Shown here: positions 61,018 to 64,000 of the stretch, one piece after another | Position numbering within the stretch: position 1 is the stretch's first letter | How the letters are laid out: the number at the start of each line of letters is the position of its first letter | NCBI GenBank assembly: GCA_902462155.1 | Contig: CABQAQ010000007.1 | Coordinates: 55,385-119,384 of the forward strand | Reading direction: 5' to 3' | DNA: 64,000 nt | DNA from: an uncultured bacterium | GTDB taxonomy: Bacteria > Cyanobacteriota > Vampirovibrionia > Gastranaerophilales > Gastranaerophilaceae | Translations under genes and position numbers: made by a program | Notes under the pieces: generated by a model | Databases searched by the model: none | Seen by the model: only the letters and a program-made list of their open reading frames with translations | Told to the model about the DNA's origin: nothing

Positions 61018-62046
61018 CTACACTTTAATAGATAAATTTAAATTTTTGTTAACAACATTAGCTATTTTATCGGCCTCAATAAGTAATTCTGATAACTGTG
61101 ATGGATATAAAGATTGAGCACCATCACAAAGAGCTTCTTCAGGCTTGTGATGAGTTTCAATAATAAGCCCATCACATCCGCAAGCAATAGAGGCTAAAGA
61201 CATTGGTTTAACTTTATCTCTCATGCCTGTACCATGACTTGGATCAGTAATTATAGGCAAATGAGAAAGTTTTTTAATAACAGGTATAGCAGCTAAATCC
61301 ATAGTATTTCGTGTTAATTTTTCAAAAGTACGAATACCTCTTTCACAAAGAATAACTTGTCTGTTACCACCTGATAATACATATTCTGCGGACATAAGCC
61401 ATTCTTCATAAGTTGCACTAAAGCCTCTTTTAATTAAAACAGGTTTATTTATAGTTGATAGATCTTTAAGTAAATTAAAATTCTGCATATTTCTGGCACC
61501 GACTTGTAAAATATCAACATAATCAAGGAACATAGGTATTTGAGAATTTTCCATAACTTCCGAGGTAACAGCCATATTATATTTATCGGCGACATCACGT
61601 ATTATGCGTAACCCATCTTCCCCAAGACCTTGAAAAGCATAAGGGGAGGTTCTAGGCTTAAAAGCACCACCTCTTATAATTTTTACACCTATATCTTTTA
61701 ATTGAGAGGCTATTTCATCCATTTGCGAATAAGATTCAATGGTACAAGGACCTGCAATTATACCTACATTTCCGCCACCAAATTTTACAGAATTGACATT
61801 AATAATAGTATCTTCTTTTTGGAATACACGACTTGCAAGCTTATAGTTAGAGGTAATTTTAATAACTTCTTTTACACCATCTAAAAGTTCAATATCACGT
61901 TTATCCATAGAATAAGGTCCAACAGCTCCTATTACGGTATGAACGTCACCTACTGATATATGTGCACCAAAACCTTTATTTTCAATATATTCTGTAACTT
62001 GTTGAATCTGATCTTGAGTTGCATCTTCTTTCATAATAATAAGCAT
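61018..62046 (-). CDS. aroF: 3-deoxy-7-phosphoheptulonate (DAHP) synthase, type I-beta with regulatory N-domain
   Basis: 342 residues. The N-terminal ferredoxin-like domain (1-70: MLIIMKEDATQDQIQQV, GAVGPYSM) is the allosteric FL domain of AroF/DAHPS I-beta. The barrel follows: IIAGPCTIES, GGAFKPRTSPYAFQGLGE, LQVGARNMQNF, VLIKRGFS and the metal-binding ITDPSHGTG. It commits erythrose-4-phosphate and PEP to the shikimate pathway, probably with feedback control by an aromatic amino acid through the FL domain. The upstream region carries two hairpins. Confidence 0.96.
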   Translation of the reverse strand: MLIIMKEDATQDQIQQVTEYIENKGFGAHISVGDVHTVIGAVGPYSMDKRDIELLDGVKEVIKITSNYKLASRVFQKEDTIINVNSVKFGGGNVGIIAGPCTIESYSQMDEIASQLKDIGVKIIRGGAFKPRTSPYAFQGLGEDGLRIIRDVADKYNMAVTSEVMENSQIPMFLDYVDILQVGARNMQNFNLLKDLSTINKPVLIKRGFSATYEEWLMSAEYVLSGGNRQVILCERGIRTFEKLTRNTMDLAAIPVIKKLSHLPIITDPSHGTGMRDKVKPMSLASIACGCDGLIIETHHKPEEALCDGAQSLYPSQLSELLIEADKIANVVNKNLNLSIKV

Positions 62047-62177
62047 AGTGTATAAATCCTTTCTAAAAGTGTATAGATATAAATATATTAATACAAAAAT
62101 AATAAATAAATTGCGTCAAAAAGAAATAAAAAGGTTTGCTAATGTTAAGAAACTTAACAAATAAACAGAATAGTTAA

Positions 62178-62222
62178 AAGCCTTTGAATAAGTGCATTTT
62201 GTACACTTTATATAAAAGGCTT
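62178..62222 (-). promoter_or_regulatory. Leader hairpin candidate upstream of aroF
   Basis: AAGCCTTT (62178-62185) pairs with AAAGGCTT (62215-62222), and an inner AAGTG/CACTT helix lies inside. On the minus strand TTTT follows, so it could act as a weak attenuator before aroF; a short GTTAAG-CTTAAC hairpin lies between it and the gene. No leader peptide rich in aromatic codons and no T-box core is seen. It could equally be an unrelated terminator. Confidence 0.3.
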
Positions 62223-62268
62223 ATAGGGAGAGCTTTTGGGTCTAATTTGTAAAAATAAGAAATAGGGG

Positions 62269-62297
62269 TTGACAAAATAATCGTGTTGATACATAAT
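62269..62297 (+). promoter_or_regulatory. Strong sigma-70-type promoter
   Basis: Consensus TTGACA (62269-62274), 17 bases, CATAAT (62292-62297). Transcription would start near 62304, leaving a 50-base leader before the 62357 gene. It is the closest match to the housekeeping consensus in the window. Confidence 0.65.
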
Positions 62298-62356
62298 AAA
62301 AATGTGCTTAATAAGTGTAACAAAAACACTAGAAAGTTTCAAAGAGGTAAATAATT

Positions 62357-62716
62357 ATGAGTATGATAACATTAAATCCAATTAATAATAATAGTCTAGT
62401 ATTTAAATCAGTTCAAAACAATAATGGTCAAGTAAATTATATGGATGCTTCAAAAAATGTATCTACTAGTTTAATTGATAAATATTGTAAATCAGCTGAA
62501 TTAGCTAACAAAAGCAGTATAGTTGATAGTTCTAAAGGTGTTTTATCTGCTGTAGAACAAAAAATTATCAAAGCAGCTAAAATTTTATTACCATCTAACT
62601 TATTTTCTGATGAAGTATCTCAAGCCGCTAAAAAAATAGATACCGAAATAACATTCCTTGTTGATTCCGGTGCTTACAAAGAAGCAAAAAATGGTAATAT
62701 TGATTATATTGCATAA
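62357..62716 (+). CDS. Small Phe-Lys-motif orphan protein
   Basis: 119 residues. The N-terminus is MSMITLNPINNNSLVFKSVQNNNG, with the LVFKS motif at 14-18 shared in form with the other orphans. The rest is helical and Lys/Ser-rich (VEQKIIKAAKILLPSNLF, then ITFLVDSGAYKEAKNG). No membrane segment. AGAGG lies 9 bases before the ATG, and a near-consensus promoter lies upstream, so it is probably well expressed. No family recognised. Confidence 0.75.
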   Translation: MSMITLNPINNNSLVFKSVQNNNGQVNYMDASKNVSTSLIDKYCKSAELANKSSIVDSSKGVLSAVEQKIIKAAKILLPSNLFSDEVSQAAKKIDTEITFLVDSGAYKEAKNGNIDYIA

Positions 62717-62741
62717 ACTATAAAAGTTTCAAATTTATTTA

Positions 62742-62805
62742 ATGACCTTTTTATAACTAGCAGAACAATTTTGGTCATAGCCGTTTTAAAGACGGCTTTT
62801 TTTTT
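62742..62805 (+). terminator. Double hairpin terminator
   Basis: A first stem ATGACC/GGTCAT (62742-62747, 62773-62778) abuts a second, AGCCGT/ACGGCT (62779-62784, 62792-62797), which is followed by nine T. Confidence 0.8.
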
Positions 62806-63107
62806 ACTATTAAATAAGGTGTTTTTTAAATTAGATTAAATTCGTAAAAACTATTAAAAGTGTTAAAGGTACAATTAAATCATTGAACATTTAATTATAA
62901 TCTTTTTATATTAAGTACCTATTGCGACACGTAATTTATATTAGCGGATATAATAGTCAAATAAGTTATTTCTAAATAGGTAGAATAATGAAACCACATT
63001 TTTATTATAACTAAAGGTTATATTAAAAAATAATAGATGTATAAATAACACTTTTAAAATACTTTAATCTAATATAAGGTTTGAATTTTTATAATTTATC
63101 ATTCGAT

Positions 63108-63266
63108 ATTTAGGACTAGAATATTTTTATAGAACATCTATAATTTGTATGGGGGTCTATTGTTTGAGACATTAAATGGTAACAAAAATCTTGATATATT
63201 AGCCAATACTTTGTTTTATTTGCCTTTGAAAATTTAAACGAGTAATATTTTTAAAAAGTCCTAAAT
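63108..63266. ncRNA. Candidate structured RNA closed by a 10-bp stem
   Basis: ATTTAGGACT (63108-63117) is the exact complement of AGTCCTAAAT (63257-63266), enclosing about 140 bases with a small GTCT/AGAC hairpin and no open frame. Strand and identity are unknown; it could also be a decayed inverted repeat. Confidence 0.25.
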
Positions 63267-63477
63267 GATATTGTTTGTTATAAGTGAAAATTAAGTAAAT
63301 CTAAAATTTTTTTTAAAAATAAACATTTACCAATTTATCTAAGAAAAACTTGATACAAATTTTTCTTAACAAAATAATTTTTTGACTGGAATATTACAAT
63401 TATTCCTCCTGATCACTATTTCCCTTTTAATGTTTATAATGTTGTACTGAAATATTTTCCATTTTTATAAGCTATGT

Positions 63478-63591
63478 CTTTTGGCCTCGCCTTAGGTTGT
63501 GCCTAACACAACACAGACGAGTCTACAGTGAAAAACATTATGTTTTATCTACAAAATAGTCAAATCCTCTAAGACTTATACCTGCCAAAAG
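63478..63591. ncRNA. Candidate multibranched structured RNA, about 114 nt
   Basis: CTTTTGGC (63478-63485) pairs perfectly with GCCAAAAG (63584-63591). Inside are a CTCG/CGAG helix (63486-63489, 63518-63521) capped by GTTGTG-CCTAA-CACAAC (63496-63512), an AAAACAT/ATGTTTT hairpin near 63533-63546 and an AGTC/GACT helix near 63558-63575. The region is clearly richer in G+C than its surroundings. On the plus strand a TATAAG precedes it. I could not match it to tmRNA, RNase P, SRP RNA or a known riboswitch. Confidence 0.4.
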
Positions 63592-63950
63592 TCTTTAGAT
63601 TATACTTATTATGTTCTTGCAAGATGACCTTATATTTTATTGTATGAAAAATAGCTTTTATTGTTGTATATTGTTTTTTTATTGAAAATTATTTGGAACA
63701 GTTGTGAAATTTAATCTTGGGATATAAAATTTATAAAAATTTTGTTAGAAATTATAACTAAAAACTAAATTCTTCTACGTAAGTCAATAACATAAATGTT
63801 ATTGACAGGCTTTAAGAAAATACATAAAATGATTTTTTGACCTTTAAAATTCTTGTGTACAGGTTTTTACAAGATAATCAATCTAAGTGAACATAATTAG
63901 TTTACTATTTAAAGAATGCTAGCAAATAAATATAAAAATATAAACTAAAA

Positions 63951-64000
63951 AGGCGACACCCAGATTCGAACTGGGGGATAAAAGCTTTGCAGGCTTCTGC
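63951..64000 (-). tRNA. tRNA-Cys (GCA), 3' part, cut by the window end
   Basis: On the minus strand the sequence gives an anticodon arm GAAGC-CTGCAAA-GCTTT with anticodon GCA, a T arm CCCAG-TTCGAAT-CTGGG and the 3' acceptor strand TGTCGCC followed by discriminator U, as expected for tRNA-Cys. CCA is not encoded. The D arm and 5' acceptor strand lie beyond base 64000. Confidence 0.93.

Larger units (their letters stand above)
62806..63950. other. Gene-free 1.1-kb region
   Basis: No open frame with a ribosome site is seen on either strand. The stretch holds a nested inverted repeat at 62867-62920 (AGGTAC with GTACCT around AATTAAAT/ATTTAATT), the two structured-RNA candidates listed separately, and a TTATCTACA near 63545 that resembles a DnaA box with one mismatch but is isolated. 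Such a long empty stretch is unusual in this otherwise compact window. Confidence 0.6.

Noticed and set aside
62047..62230. T-box or aromatic-leader attenuator before aroF
   Set aside because: No T-box core sequence and no short frame rich in Phe, Tyr or Trp codons; only generic hairpins.
63543..63553. DnaA box / replication origin in the empty 1.1-kb region
   Set aside because: A single box-like sequence with one mismatch, no cluster, and no dnaA, dnaN or gyrase genes nearby.
1..64000. CRISPR array, prophage or insertion sequence
   Set aside because: No evenly spaced identical repeats with unique spacers, no cas, integrase, transposase or phage structural genes; the only tandem repeats are the in-frame 66-bp units at 7180-7422.

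Overview
The window is strongly AT-rich chromosomal DNA from a diderm bacterium. The gene content points to a non-photosynthetic relative of cyanobacteria (Melainabacteria/Vampirovibrionia, most likely gut Gastranaerophilales). Support includes a Ycf23/DUF561 protein otherwise typical of cyanobacteria and plastids, a cyanobacterial-type PDZ/radical-SAM DUF512 protein, a CHASE2-GGDEF protein, an S-layer-homology envelope protein together with a TolC-type outer-membrane channel, and several Asn/Lys-rich orphan proteins that share a short N-terminal hydrophobic-x-Phe-Lys motif. No photosynthesis, phage, transposon or CRISPR genes are visible. The lineage call is inference; no 16S rRNA gene is present.

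Layout. 1-2,950: orphan proteins and an SLH protein, all on the minus strand. 3,000-6,200: metK, rqcP and gdhA, each unit closed by a clear terminator. 6,250-7,540: a protein with 22-residue repeats and a C-terminal domain resembling OspF/SpvC phosphothreonine lyases and the lyase domain of class III/IV lanthipeptide synthetases. 7,780-12,440: a TolC / MacA-like adaptor / MacB-like ABC export operon with 4-base overlaps. 12,544-15,642: a 1,032-residue orphan. 15,847-27,221: an eleven-gene polysaccharide block with glycosyltransferase, CDP-glucose formation (RfbF), Ugd, a UXS-like SDR, the B6/2Fe-2S dehydrase RfbH, a second SDR, HpcH-like aldolase, another SDR, an AroB-like cyclase and a TPP enzyme. 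Together these suggest an unusual 3,6-dideoxy, possibly branched or cyclitol-decorated, surface sugar. 27,305-31,737: glnA, then a small membrane protein, a sensor kinase and an HD-GYP response regulator.

31,889-46,574 is mostly housekeeping (proS, gatD-like, yjbQ-like, uvrB, metY, rpsF-ssb-rpsR, glyS) mixed with orphans, including a 753-residue Phe-Lys-motif protein and a protein built from four winged-helix domains. 46,600-51,800 is gene-poor: small proteins (RHH repressor, coiled-coil pair), Ycf23, a HEAT-repeat protein and several candidate small RNAs. 51,826-62,716: exonuclease, ribE-ribBA, GNAT, DUF512, PadR, a 45-residue ORF plus CHASE2-GGDEF, DegT aminotransferase, DAHP synthase and a small Phe-Lys-motif protein. 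The last 1.2 kb is non-coding, with two candidate structured RNAs and the 3' part of a minus-strand tRNA-Cys.

The most interesting signal is regulatory. Seven intergenic sites carry TTTAC/GTTAC direct repeats at an exact 10-base period (7632, 37762, 44424, 46630, 47429, 49408, 51770). Two match the cyanobacterial HLR1 box, the binding site of the OmpR-type regulator RpaB, perfectly. This suggests that an RpaB-like regulon survives in a lineage with no photosynthesis and links export, translation, nuclease and orphan genes.
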